A DNA stretch of 64,000 bases, from positions 2,766,131 to 2,830,130 of the forward strand of contig NW_017265134.1 in the NCBI RefSeq assembly GCF_001638985.1. The letters run 5' to 3'. Shown piece after piece: positions 1 through 11,314 of this stretch. A model generated the notes under the pieces. The model had not been told where the DNA came from and ran no database searches. It worked only from the letters and a program-made list of their open reading frames with translations. A program made the translations under genes and the position numbers. Position 1 is the first letter of the stretch, and each line of letters opens with the position of its first letter. The DNA comes from Phycomyces blakesleeanus NRRL 1555(-). Its lineage: Eukaryota > Mucoromycota > Mucoromycetes > Mucorales > Phycomycetaceae.

Positions 1-870
1 GAAAAATTGTGCTTCATGTGATAAACAACACATTTGATGCACTTATTAATAAGAAAAATGTTATTCCTTTATGGGGTAACTTAACGTCCTTTCAGAAGAA
101 TTATCTTGTTCACAAGGTTGAGAAAAAAGCCTTGGAGAAGAATATATCCCTTAATAGATTTAAAAACTCATGGGCAGTCCGTCATATGCTTTCTCAAAAA
201 TGGAGAACTGCGATAAATGACGCAAGAAAGAAAAGAAAGGTATACTTCTTTAAATAATAGTAAATTAATAAATCTATATCCAAGTAATACTTTATGAAAG
301 AAATTGTATTTAGCAACTGAGTAAAAATATCACTGATATTAATTAATTTAATTAATGAAACCAAACTATAGGCTTTTCACGTATAATGTATATTATTTAC
401 ACTTCTTTTTAATATACTTCTCTTAATTTTGTTTCTATTTTTTTCCATTGTTTTTTATGTCTTTTTTCAGTTCCAAGGTTTTGTTTTAATAAAAAACATT
501 TTCATTTAAAGCATCATGCATTTGCTGGACCAATTATAAGAAGAATAGATATACCTAAAAAAGGTATAGCGATACTATATTTAGCTTATTTGATTGGATT
601 AGAAAAAAATAATCTGAAATCCAACGAATTGTATTCTCCAAATTTTTTATAAAAAGAGAAATATTTATCAAAAAATGGTATAATCTTGTTATTTTAAAAG
701 ATTTTATTGGATTAAAAAAAAAGTAATTTGAGCTCCCATAAATAGTATTCGCTGTAAATACTTTTAATTTACTAAAAGCCAAGATTCTATAGGCAGACAT
801 CATAACTCCGCAACCATATAATTTGAAAGTCTATATTTTCTGGTAGATGGTAAAGTATTAGCCGAAATTG
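1..870. repeat. Left arm of ~870 bp inverted repeat around MULE-1
   Basis: This segment is the reverse complement of 3,257-4,126. Position x pairs with 4,127-x with no indel that I could find across more than 800 bp, and both open stretches in the arm translate identically in the two copies. The outer limit is unknown because the arm runs off the window start. The inner limit is near 870, just after a CTGGTAGATGGTAAA stretch. It most likely serves as a long terminal inverted repeat of the enclosed MULE. A secondary inverted duplication is the alternative. Confidence 0.9.
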
Positions 871-1006
871 AGGCTTATCTACCAGAAAATAAGACAAAAA
901 ATACAACTACCAGAAAATAAAAAATGAGATAATTTACTAAGTCATTTTGAAAGTTGTTTCAATTTACAAAACATTTCTTTGAGAAAAAAGCTAGATAGTT
1001 ATAATT

Positions 1007-3154
1007 TTATTCTTGTGTATGAGATCTGCGAAGATGAACTTCATATTTGTTTTTTATAGACTGAAAGACTTGTAGAGAGCATTGATATGCATTAAACAAA
1101 GTCTGACTATCATCTTCAGTCATATACTGTTGCATAGTCAGTAGATCTTGGTTTGCATACCGAAGTGTTTGATTGATGTCAATACACTGCTGTATAAAAG
1201 CAGATGTACGACTGATAGTTGGTGTGATTGTAGCTGTTTCAGAGGTAGAGACTGGCTGTATTACGTTTGTACTTGTGACAGAAGGTGGAGAGAAGTAGAG
1301 AGATCGGTTTGTATGCATTTTAAGCAAATACATATGCTTACAAGGTTTATATCTTTGCTGATAATCAAAGCAGATGCATGAAATAATCAAGTTTGGCTCT
1401 GTAACCTGAACAACATATACTGTATTTTCATTTACAAACGACCAAACTTGCCAATTTACATCTTCTGCAGTACCAGAAGCAACAATCATCATTTCCCTGT
1501 CATCATCATCGACTTCTTCAGCTTCCATCTCACATATTCTTTGTTGTCTAGTAAAAGAACTCATTGGACTATTGTTTGACATGACACGTTCGTATTCTTG
1601 GGTGAGATAATACTCAACATCATGTACTAAAACAAAAACAAGCTTATCAAGTCTCTTGTTTCTAGATCTTTTCATGAAAATTGTTTTTAATTGATTGTGC
1701 TAGGACTCGATATAGTTATTTGTGAGCATATAGGAGAATTGTCGTTCATAGTATGTTCTACTCCAGATCTTAAACTTTGCTTCTGTACACCAGTTTCTCT
1801 CAAAGTAATCAAAGAAGCTTTCTTAGTCATCAAAGTCTTCTTTAAACTGTACAATTTTATGATGAAACTCGTCTATGTCTTCTTCATAAATGATCTCTTG
1901 CAGAGACTTCATTATCACACCACGTAAAATTCATGCCTCTGATAGTAAGGATCCAGGAATCTTCACACTGTCAGATAACTTTCGGTTCCATGCTTGGGTT
2001 ACATGAAAGATGCAAAATTGAATGGATGTTGCAGGGAAAGTTGTCTGAATGGCGTGAACTTCTGCTGCACAACAATCAATAATAAATTGCTTTGGGTCAA
2101 CAAGCAAAGAGGATCTCTTCAAGAACTGCAGCTACTGCACAATGGGGCTTACACCTCGATCATTGGTTACCATAAAGGCAACAGGCCATCCTCTACCAAT
2201 ATCTTCATCACGCACCAAAAGGGTATAAAGAATCTCATTCACGTTGCTAGAGATTGCATGAGTAGCATCCAAACGGAAAGAAGTTGCGGTTTTCATTTTT
2301 TCTTGCTGAACGGGTGACATAAAACCATATGCAAAGGCTGATGGATCTGGAGAATATGAAGTATTTGCCTTAAAGATGTTGAAGTTTAAGGCAGAAAGTT
2401 TGTTGTTCATCCAGATTAAGAAAGAAGTCATTTGATCTTAATCAAAATGATACAGCTTTTTATTGATCTATTACAGAAATATATTAAAGTAAATGCTATA
2501 AGATATATTATTTTTAAAGCTTACTTTGTTTATCAAATTCCAGATATCATAATAGTTAACTTTTCTTTCAGACTTTCTACCATATCGATCTACAGCTCTC
2601 AACATATCAATTCTAATTTGACTAGCAGATTTTGACGACTGTTCTAATTGCTGAGCCAACTCGTGAAGATATTTCTTTGCAAAAGGAAGGGTGCAAATGC
2701 TACTACGCATATCACCAGGAGTATGCTCTGCATAATCTTTTGTAACAACAAATTCATAAAACTCAGGTGTCTTAAAGAACTCTTTCACATGAAGAAGAGC
2801 AGAACACTTGTTTTTCTTTGTTTGCTTTTGAACCACACGCAAAGTTGCCTTAGATTCATAGGTTCCCCAATGATGACAGGAATACTCCTGAGAAAAACAT
2901 AACTTAATACCAGTTGCTTTGGCTTCTTCAGCAGTAATGTTGGTGGGTTGCTTATTGGTGTTGCAAATGACCCACTTGACTGCACAAGCTTCCCCAATCT
3001 CTGTTAAACATTCTTTTCACTCAGATGTTTTTACTCTAATAATATTTTCTAATCTAAGTGTCATCACTTCTGGAACAGAAGAGCATTCCAAGGCTTGGGA
3101 GATTGTTGCCAAAGTGTAAATGGTTTTGTTAGATTGAGTGTTATTGATTGACAT
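1007..3154 (-). pseudogene. MULE transposase relic (MULE-1)
   Basis: Mutator-like transposase that would cut and paste its element through a DDE nuclease. It reads on the minus strand from an ATG at 3,154. The core has LDATHAISS (first Asp, near 2,270), FIIDCCAAEVHAIQ (second Asp, near 2,080) and NNYIES (Glu, near 1,705). A SWIM zinc finger follows: CIC then KPCKHMYLL near 1,330-1,390. An intron of about 90 bp lies near 2,437-2,524; its 3' junction is not clean. Stops break the frame: TGA at 3,017-3,019 and TAG at 1,700-1,702, both where the related MULE at 37-40 kb has Trp, plus stops after 2,132 and 1,931. The three catalytic acids remain. Confident on family, and it is non-functional as it stands. 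Confidence 0.85.
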
Positions 3155-3256
3155 ATTTGATGAGAGTGTGTATTTTAATAAAACACATAATTTAATGGAT
3201 ATAGAATATCTGTTTCAAATAAACAATTCAAAAACAAAGAAAAGGATTGGCAGTCA

Positions 3257-4126
3257 CCATTTCGGTAAATATTTTACCATCTACCAGAAAATATAGACTT
3301 TCAAATTATATGGTTGCGGAGTTATGATGTCTGCCTATAGAATCTTGGCTTTTAGTAAATTAAAAGTATTTACAGCGAATACTATTTATGGGAGCTCAAA
3401 TTACTTTTTTTTTAATCCAATAAAATCTTTTAAAATAACAAGATTATACCATTTTTTGATAAATATTTCTCTTTTTATAAAAAATTTGGAGAATACAATT
3501 CGTTGGATTTCAGATTATTTTTTTCTAATCCAATCAAATAAGCTAAATATAGTATCGCTATACCTTTTTTAGGTATATCTATTCTTCTTATAATTGGTCC
3601 AGCAAATGCATGATGCTTTAAATGAAAATGTTTTTTATTAAAACAAAACCTTGGAACTGAAAAAAGACATAAAAAACAATGGAAAAAAATAGAAACAAAA
3701 TTAAGAGAAGTATATTAAAAAGAAGTGTAAATAATATACATTATACGTGAAAAGCCTATAGTTTGGTTTCATTAATTAAATTAATTAATATCAGTGATAT
3801 TTTTACTCAGTTGCTAAATACAATTTCTTTCATAAAGTATTACTTGGATATAGATTTATTAATTTACTATTATTTAAAGAAGTATACCTTTCTTTTCTTT
3901 CTTGCGTCATTTATCGCAGTTCTCCATTTTTGAGAAAGCATATGACGGACTGCCCATGAGTTTTTAAATCTATTAAGGGATATATTCTTCTCCAAGGCTT
4001 TTTTCTCAACCTTGTGAACAAGATAATTCTTCTGAAAGGACGTTAAGTTACCCCATAAAGGAATAACATTTTTCTTATTAATAAGTGCATCAAATGTGTT
4101 GTTTATCACATGAAGCACAATTTTTC
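3257..4126. repeat. Right arm of ~870 bp inverted repeat around MULE-1
   Basis: Inverted partner of 1-870. It contains a GGTTGCGGAGTTATGATGTC motif (3,311-3,330) that recurs with one change near 14,817-14,836 next to a Tc1-like end. The near-perfect identity of the two arms suggests a young element or gene conversion, although the transposase between them carries several stops. Because the right arm also contains the end of a protein relic (3,870-4,442), the arm may have captured host or transposon sequence. Confidence 0.88.
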
Positions 4127-4442
4127 CTGTAATATAGTACATGTCTGCACCAGTCTATAGATTTCCTCCACCTAAATACAATGCCATTGTATTTTTTATC
4201 CCTTTGGCAAATAAAGTGCTTGACTCTGAACATGAGTTTTTATCAGGCCTTGGGATATCTCAACTGTCATTGTCGCCAATGTTTTGCCCTGACTGGGCCT
4301 CTCTTGACTCAACACATTGTTCGTCTCTTCTGTACGTCCCTCCAGAAGTACCCAAGGAGCTGAAAGCAGAAACACTTTCAGATACAACCCCTTCAAAAGT
4401 GGTTTGGTTATCATTTGTTTGTGGGTTTTTAATTGTCGACAT
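3870..4442 (-). pseudogene. Unrecognised protein relic overlapping the inverted arm
   Basis: A minus-strand frame runs from an ATG at 4,442 to a stop at 3,870 with in-frame stops in its N-terminal half. The start is Ser/Thr-rich and hydrophilic. The C-terminal ~75 residues are basic, with WRTAINDARKKRK at the end, and look like real protein rather than chance. The last part lies in the right inverted arm and is therefore repeated at 9-257. I do not recognise the family. It could be an accessory protein of a transposon or a captured host fragment. Confidence 0.4.
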
Positions 4443-4696
4443 TTTTGTGTGTAAAGAATGAAGGAGTAAATAATTAAATTTTGAAAATGTTAATTAAAAT
4501 ATATTTTTCACAGTCATAATTATGCTTAGAAACAATAAATTACTGTATAAGGATACGATTTTAATGAAAAGCAACTTTTAAAGACATAATGTGTACAATG
4601 ATATCCGTATAAAACAATAAACTTTTATATCACAAAACTTACACTCTTGGTACTTTTTTCTTTACACTATACTTTGTAGCCTACTCAAAACAAAAG

Positions 4697-7600
4697 ATGA
4701 ACACAAACACTTCTGCAACTCGTATTTCTGGAAGCGACAGTGACATTAGTGCAACTGATTATATAGATATTGCACAAGATTTTGTTGCCCTTGCTCCTTC
4801 CCTCCAGGAAAGAAACCAATCGCTGTTTAACAGTGCTGATCAAGCCTCTTTGGACGAAGTCCATGGTCGAGAAATGGTATGAGAGGTTTTCACTCTTACT
4901 CTCTACCAACAGGAAAGAAACCAAGATGTGATTACCAGTACTGACATGGCTTTTTTGAATGCAGTCCACGATCAAGACATTGGTAGAGCCGAAGAAAATG
5001 ATTTTGAAGCATTCATGGCTCTGAGAAGTGTGCACAGTATTAGTAATTCAGTAGATGTCAAATTCAACAATGATTATACTGAAACCAACGAAGCTGAATA
5101 CAATGATAGTGATAATAGCAATGACTATTCGTATGGTAAGAGTAAAAAAACAAAAGTTATAACAGACTTATGAGGTTTAATGGTTGGAGAATTTATCTAT
5201 ATATACATATACGTGTTACAGAATCTGTTCATGGATATTTGCATATTCGCAACCCAGTAAATATAAATACTCTTCCAATCAAGTCTGATTTTGTTACCAA
5301 GAACGTGAACCAAGAGTCCTATGTCCCTTTTTATGAGTCTAATACATACGCAGAGGCTGCTACCCTAGAGTTATTCTCTATGTTTGTTGAGAATAACGTA
5401 TCTTGCAATGTTTTTGACAAGTGTATTAAGATTGTAAATAAATACATGGCAGAGCGCAGATTGCATAAGTATATAATTAAAGATGAATTATTTATATGTA
5501 AGCTTACCATCATTTTAGCTGCAACAAATGTACTTCTGTCGTATTACAAGATGGACAAGATATTAAAGGATGAATACACTGTTCATACAGCCACTTATGA
5601 CATATGCATGAAAGGTTGCATCCGTTTCTGTGATGTAAAAGCCAGTAATCTGATAGACGAGAAAGAACAGTGTTCTCACTGTGGTAGCCAATGGTTCAGA
5701 CGTGAGAGAGATACTCTGGTCCCTGTGCAGACTTTCAAGGTTGTGCATCTCTCGCAATAACTGAGATTCAAGCTGGGGAATAGTCAAGAACATGCCAAAA
5801 TGGCATATGATAGAAGACATATCATGGGTAGTCGTTTTGGTGTGTTGTCAGGTGTGTTCAACGGTGGTGCTGTCTGCAGACTGTATGAAGGCGGTATAGT
5901 TGGCCAGGATGACATCTTGATTACTATGTTCGTTGACTAGTTCAACCCCTTTGATAATACCAAGATGTCAGCAACTATAATTCATGTTGGCAATCTAAAT
6001 ATCGATCCAAAAGAAAGATATAATATAAGACATTATATATAAATATACTAACAAAATATATTTAGATATGAGAGCAACAACATGATGCAGCTGGCGATTA
6101 TATCTGGACCAAAACACCCAAGGGATATAGGGTCCTTCCTTGAGCCGATCATTGAGGATTTTTGTATGCTGGCCACTTTGGGTATCCAGATTCAGACTGT
6201 CGCCGGACAAATTAATGTAAAGGTTCATCTTGTCATGGCAACTGGTGATAATCCAGCTGTGTCAGACTTGATGAACCTGGCCCATCACAATTTTTTCTTT
6301 GGATGTCGAGCTTGCCTTTCCAAAGGTGTTTTCAAATATCACATGATGTGTTTTTTTGGTGATGAATTGCCTGTTCGTATGAGAACTGTAGAAAGTCTCC
6401 ATCAATTCGAGAGAAATGTAAGTACTTCATTATTGAATTATTGAAATATTAATACTTTCTTTTTAGAGTTACGGTGTCAATGGTCCAAATGTTTTCAGGG
6501 ATCTTTCTACACTGACTAGTCCTGCTTTCTTCAGGCTTGATGAGATGCATCTACTTGGACATGGTATAGGCAAACAACTATACAAAGCATTGGGTGGAAA
6601 GTTTCAGATCAGTCCCAAGATCGCAGACAATGGAGACCAGCAGCAACCACAGCAACCACAGCAACAACAGCAGCAACCACAGCAACAACAGCAACAACAG
6701 CAGCAACCACAGCAACAACAGCAACAACAGCAGCAACCACAGCAACAGCAACCACAGCAACAGCAACCACAGCAACAGCAACCACAGCAACAGCAACCAC
6801 AGCATCAGCCACAGCAACAACAACAGCAACAACAGCAAAGCATATACACATTTGCCCTAAATGTCAGGCTTAACCAGATAGACAGATCAATTACCAAGTC
6901 CAGGGCAGACATCCCTGCAATATTTACTGTAGTTGGCAATTGCTGGAGGAAACAACTGGTTGACAGAAGGCAGTCAACTGGTTGGACTTCCTTCTGTTTT
7001 CTGTTTGTTGTGCCAATGGTGGTGATGAAGAACTTTGTTCTTGCCAAAACCAGAAATGCTGTGCAAGACCTGGTAAAGGCCTGCACTATTTCTCAGCAGT
7101 GGAAAGTGACAGAGAGAGAAGTCAACATCATGGAAGAGTAAGTTAATAGCATATATATTAAACAATGCTTTAATCACTTTTATAGAGCAATTTGTTGCTG
7201 GCATGTATTCCTTTGTTACGAAGTCGCAGAAAAAAGGTTAAAGCCCACAATTTTCGTGATGAACCAGCACATGCTGGCTCATCTTGGCTACATGATGAGA
7301 GAGATGGGCCCACTGCGGGCATACAGCTGCTGCCCAATCGAACGCACCATTGGTGAATACAGGGCAGCAATTGGGTCTCAGAAGGAACCAGGGAAAAATA
7401 TAGAAAACATTCTGTTCCATAAGGCCAGGGTCAAACATTGCCTTGGTGGTTGGGCCTCCTGTAGAAGACCAACGGACAGGAGAACCAGCAACTTCGAAGT
7501 TGCAAGTAACAATATTGCTGGCCCCCAACTTTGGTCGAACCTGACCAGAAAGTCTTTGGCTGTTGTGGCAGATGAGTGTGGAATGAACTACCACAATCTA

Positions 7601-8093
7601 GTTAGTTCATTAGCGTGTATTTGGAGCCAAGACAGCGTGTTTATGGTTGAAGAAACCACCAACGTGGTTTGCATCACAATGATGTGGAAGGGCAATGTGG
7701 TATACAGAGTCCAATCTTCATTTGAAGGCAGGCATGTTCGAGCCAATGACCTTGTTGTTCTCAAACACCTGAATGAGTAAGTGTAATGAGTTATGTTTTA
7801 TGGTGTTATATTATTAATCACATTTCAATTAATTTTTTCAAAGGTATGGATTTGTTTACAAATTCTTTTCTCAATCAGTCTTGGAAGAGACCAGGCTCTT
7901 TGCCATTGTCGACTGTCTGTGTGGCATCTGGCCCAACAATGAGAGGAAGTTTCCTGTGTGGGAAAGTCTAACACTCAGTGAGATTAAAGTGGTGGAGGTG
8001 AAGTCCATCACAGGGATGGCTGGTCTCATTCACGACATCAACAATGAAACCATTAGACATGTGATATTTCCTCATCCACATTATTATAAATAG
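4697..8093 (+). pseudogene. Tnp2/CACTA-like transposase relic with poly-Gln tract
   Basis: Multi-exon transposase relic. Introns supported by frame and splice signals are 5,136-5,221, 6,418-6,466, 7,138-7,185 and 7,777-7,843. A fifth (6,018-6,065) has a good acceptor but begins AT instead of GT, so its donor looks mutated. Motifs in order: a zinc-like CSHCGSQWF, GPKHPRDI, HHNFFFGCRAC, FRLDEMHLLGHGIGKQ, a poly-Gln/Pro tract (6,640-6,838), then PIERTIGEYRAAIGSQKEPGKN. These resemble Tnp2/EnSpm-type transposases of fungi. In-frame stops at 4,880-4,882, 5,758-5,760 and 5,938-5,940 kill the frame. The acidic N-terminus contains two imperfect ~30-residue repeats beginning ERNQ. The start at 4,697 is the first ATG of the open frame. 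No terminal inverted repeats were found. Confidence 0.7.
6640..6838 (+). repeat. CAG/CAA and CCA microsatellite encoding poly-Gln/Pro
   Basis: About 200 bp of mixed CAG, CAA and CCA codons give a run of Q broken by single P residues inside the transposase between LDEMHLLGHG and the TFALNVRLNQIDRS block. All six frames stay open through it. Mixed codons argue for some age or selection rather than a recent pure-repeat slippage. Confidence 0.92.
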
Positions 8094-8427
8094 TTTTTTT
8101 CCTCTTCTTTTTTTTTCTATATATGCAAATATAAATCCTTTTTTTTAACCTAATTACTCACTACTGTGAAGTACATTGACATGGTTAATTATTTGAAATC
8201 AGAGTTGATACTGAAACTCAAGTTGAATATATATTTAGTTAATTGGTTGTGTTTCTATCTCTGACAATTTCGGAAGAGAAAAAAATATATAGCCCTTGTA
8301 TTTTTACCAGAAATGGCTATTCAATTTAAAAATAAGAAAATAAAATAAAATAATGGCTCCATGAGACAATAATAAATTTAAAGCTTTCTAAATATAGAAA
8401 AAATATTCGGTAATTGAAAAAACGGCT
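8094..8427. other. Non-coding AT-rich gap
   Basis: Low-complexity A/T-rich sequence after the Tnp2-like relic. I see no gene, RNA or repeat end in it. Confidence 0.5.
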
Positions 8428-8542
8428 TTTTCTTCCAAATTTGGCAGGTTGTTTCAAATAATCATTGGTTTTTTTCTACAGTGTCAGGCTTTCTTAGCCT
8501 CCATCCAATAAAAAGAGAAAGCGAGAAGAAGACATTAGGCAT

Positions 8543-8926
8543 GTGAGCAAAGGGACAGTTATGGGACACTATGTTAGTTTTCTAAAAGCCACAATAGATG
8601 AAATGGACCAGTATCCACATATAAAAGGCCATTACCTCGTGATGGATAATGCTCCAATCCATACATTAGTTGATATAGCTAAATATGTAGAATCTTGCGG
8701 TTGCCACTATGTCTATTTGCCATTCTATTCTTCTGAACTTAGTCTAATTAAACAGTTTTGGTCAGTGATTAAGAGTAAAGTCAAACGAAACAAGCTACTG
8801 GAAACTGAGACACTTATGACAAGAATCAGTGAGGCATCTAATAGTTTGACGCTGAGCAATTTGAAAGGGTTTGTTGGGCATTCTCACAAATGCTTGGACA
8901 AGTGCCATAACAGGCAAGCGTGCTGA
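8543..8926 (+). pseudogene. Tc1/mariner-type transposase, C-terminal fragment
   Basis: About 127 residues covering the second half of a DDE_3-type transposase: GTVMGHYVSFLKATIDEMDQ, then HYLVMDNAPIHT with the second Asp, then the C-terminal helix region. The third acid is missing: the sequence is LSLIKQFW where the family has a PIEQFW-like block, so Glu has become Lys. The N-terminal helix-turn-helix and first Asp are absent, replaced abruptly at a TACAGTG end near 8,480. Almost identical to 13,477-13,860 in the opposite orientation. A dead fragment. Confidence 0.85.
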
Positions 8927-9173
8927 AGATCTTATTCATGGTCAATGCAGTAAAAAAAAACTAAACAAAAAAAAACAAAAAAAAACTCGTTCAGGATTTC
9001 CACCAAAGGATTGCGGTTGCGCCGCGAATATAGCACCAAGTTAAATTTGGCACCATTTACTATAGGTTTTCTAAATCGGCCCATGATCATTATATATAAC
9101 CTTTTGCTGATGGAATGGCATGTCGACGAGCTTGTTCATCCCATAATTGGCGAGCCAAAGTCCCAACAAATGT

Positions 9174-9287
9174 GGTATTCGTGTTATCCATGCTATTCGT
9201 GTTATCCATGCTATTCGTGCTATTCGTGCTATTCGTGCTATTCGTGCTATCTGTGCTATCTGTGCTATCTGTGCTATCCATGCCATG
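9174..9287. repeat. 9-bp minisatellite, about 12 units
   Basis: Tandem units close to CTATTCGTG, with variants CTATCTGTG and TTATCCATG. The inverted partner near 13,185-13,225 has only about four units, so the array expanded or contracted after the duplication. Confidence 0.9.
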
Positions 9288-9330
9288 TTTCCATAGGAAA
9301 CAGAAATGTATGACAAGGTAGAATTGTGAA

Positions 9331-9965
9331 CGAATCTATGCCAACTTTCCCATTAATCAGGGGCGCTTCTGTAATATTTGGAGAGAAAGCACGATTTAAT
9401 TTGACAATGAAAGAATTGAAAAGATTAATGTAGTGGTTTGTATTAGATCAAAAGAAAAAATAAGATCAGAAAAAAAAACCAAAAAAGATCTCGAATGATA
9501 AGATATTTCCAAGTATTTATAAGAATACAAGAGAGTTGCTGAGCAATAGAGGTTGGGATTGTTTTATTATATATATATATATATACTGTGGTTAACTAGA
9601 TATGGTTTCAGTAGAGTGTCTAATCCACTGTTATTTTCGAATGATTTAATAATATTTTGGTCTTGAGCTTATAATTAAATCTTAGATGTTGTTTTTATTT
9701 TCCAATTTTCTATAAAGATTTATTCTTTAAGAGCTAACATCTATTACTATTGACATCTATTCTTATTACCATGAGCTCATATAATATATGTTATAGAGGG
9801 AATGGTTGTTGAGAAGAAGCATCCTAAAATTATCCATGCCTCAACTCTATCATTGGATCTCTTTCATCCAATAATATTATAATATAATCATTGATGATAC
9901 TTTATAGATCAAGCTGTTCTGATATGCTTGAAATAAAGTAGCTAGGTTTATTCAAGTATTGATTC
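9331..9965. other. Non-coding AT-rich gap
   Basis: No gene seen. Contains a short (AT)n run near 9,569-9,585. Ends at the putative left end of a Tc1 element. Confidence 0.5.
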
Positions 9966-9967
9966 TA

Positions 9968-11312
9968 CAGTCGTGAAACATAAAATTTGGCTGTTTTATA
10001 TTTCCGCTATTTATTTCATAATACACCCTTACACTTCACTTTACTCAATCTGCTAAATTCAATAAAATCTTTTTAATATAATGTCTAGACAACGAAGCAG
10101 TAAACCTCACAAGCCATTTGAAAGGCTTTCAGAAGTTGAAAAAGGAATCTTAATTGGACTTCATGAAGATGGCATGAAGATTTCTGACATTGCAAGGAAA
10201 AAGGGAATACCAAGAACTACTGTCATGCGTATCATAAAAAAATACAACGAAACCGGATCTGCTACTAATAAGAAGCCAACAGGAAGACCTTCTAAATTAA
10301 CTGCTAGAGATAAAAGACATCTCTTCTTGGATGTCAAATGGGATCACCATCAAAACTTGGTTGAGATGGCAGACTTGATTAAGGAAAAGACTGGAAAAAA
10401 AGTCAGTACAAAAACTATCAGCCAAACGTTGCAGAAGATGAATCTAGCCTACTGTGTAACCAAATCAAAGCCTCTTCTAACTAAGGAGCACATTGCCAAA
10501 CGTCGTGCTTGATATAGAAAAATAAAAGGTTGGAAAAAACAGTGGGATACTGTCATTTGGACAGACGAAGCAACCTTTACTCTTTTCAAGAAAAATGGTT
10601 GTAGTCATGTATGGTGGAAACCAGGAGAGAAATATCATCCAGACTGCTTGACTCCAAAGGTTCCAGGAAATGGAGGTTCTGTATTGCTTTGGAGATGTAT
10701 TTGGTCTGGAGGAGTTGGACCACTGGTTATGCTTAAGGGTAACATGAATGCCTCATTGTACAATGAAGTTCTGGAGAAGGAATTCATGCCCTTCTATCAA
10801 AGTCTTCCTAATGTAGAAAAGGGAGACTACCTTTATCAAGAAGATAACGTGAGTTATTATAAGGCTACCTTGGCAGAAAAGTTCAAGAAAGACCTTGGAT
10901 TGAAGATTTTGGAGTGGCCTCCTAACAGTCTGGACTTGAGTCCTATTGAAAACATCTGGGGTCTTCTTGATAACAAAATCTGCGCAAGACGACCTCAGCC
11001 TACCACATTGCGACAATTGGAAAATGCTTTGCAAGAAACGTGGAAAGCAATTAGTGTAGAGACTTGTATGACGTTTTGCCTTAATATGCAAAATCGTCTA
11101 TCTGAACTTAAGATGCGTAAATTTAGACCAATCTCTTATTAAAGCTTGTTCAATTTTTTTTCAATTTATCTATTACATCCTATACAGTTATCTGTGAGAG
11201 TACCAGAGATTTATAGAACTTTACTATCTTTTATCATAAATTTAAAGCTACAATATAAGTTGAAGAGTCTTGGCGGGGGTTAAAAATGACCAAATATTCT
11301 GTCAGAAGTCTG
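9968..11312 (+). mobile_element. Tc1/mariner element with degenerate TIRs
   Basis: TACAG at 9,966 starts a left end with ACATAAAATTTGG. The reverse complement of 11,270-11,314 starts TACAG and has ACAGAATATTTGG in the matching place, so ~40 bp imperfect terminal repeats flanked by TA are plausible. The transposase lies centrally between them. Confidence 0.55.
10081..11142 (+). pseudogene. Tc1-like transposase with a single nonsense codon
   Basis: A 354-codon frame that is open except for one TGA at 10,510-10,512, in RRA-stop-YRK where the family has Trp. Domains: N-terminal paired-type helix-turn-helix (about residues 15-75: KGILIGLHEDGMKISDIARK, then IPRTTVMRIIKKY), a second helix region, then the DDE core WTDEATF, QEDNVSYYKA and LSPIENIWG, with all three acids present. 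Length matches the usual 340-360 residues of Tc1 transposases. The start at 10,081 gives a plausible N-terminus and follows an AT-rich leader. One base change separates it from a full reading frame, so it died recently compared with its neighbours. Confidence 0.9.
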
Positions 11313-11314
11313 TA

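Larger units (their letters stand above)
8428..9330. repeat. Inverted duplicate, copy 1 (partner 13,130-13,925)
   Basis: From about 8,490 this block is the reverse complement of 13,130-13,925: a Tc1-like C-terminal fragment, then A-rich runs, then a 9-bp minisatellite. Its left edge (8,428-8,482, ending TTTCTACAGTG) is also found directly at about 14,752-14,811, so the edge belongs to a longer repeated unit. Confidence 0.8.

Noticed and set aside
555..803. Open frame of 82 codons in both inverted arms
   Set aside because: Composition is dominated by Phe, Ile, Leu and Asn from AT-rich DNA, there is no motif, and identity in both arms follows from the arm duplication.
6578..6860. Poly-Leu, poly-Val/Ala and Asn/Ser/His frames over the CAG repeat
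   Set aside because: They are other-frame readings of the microsatellite; only the poly-Gln frame connects conserved transposase motifs.
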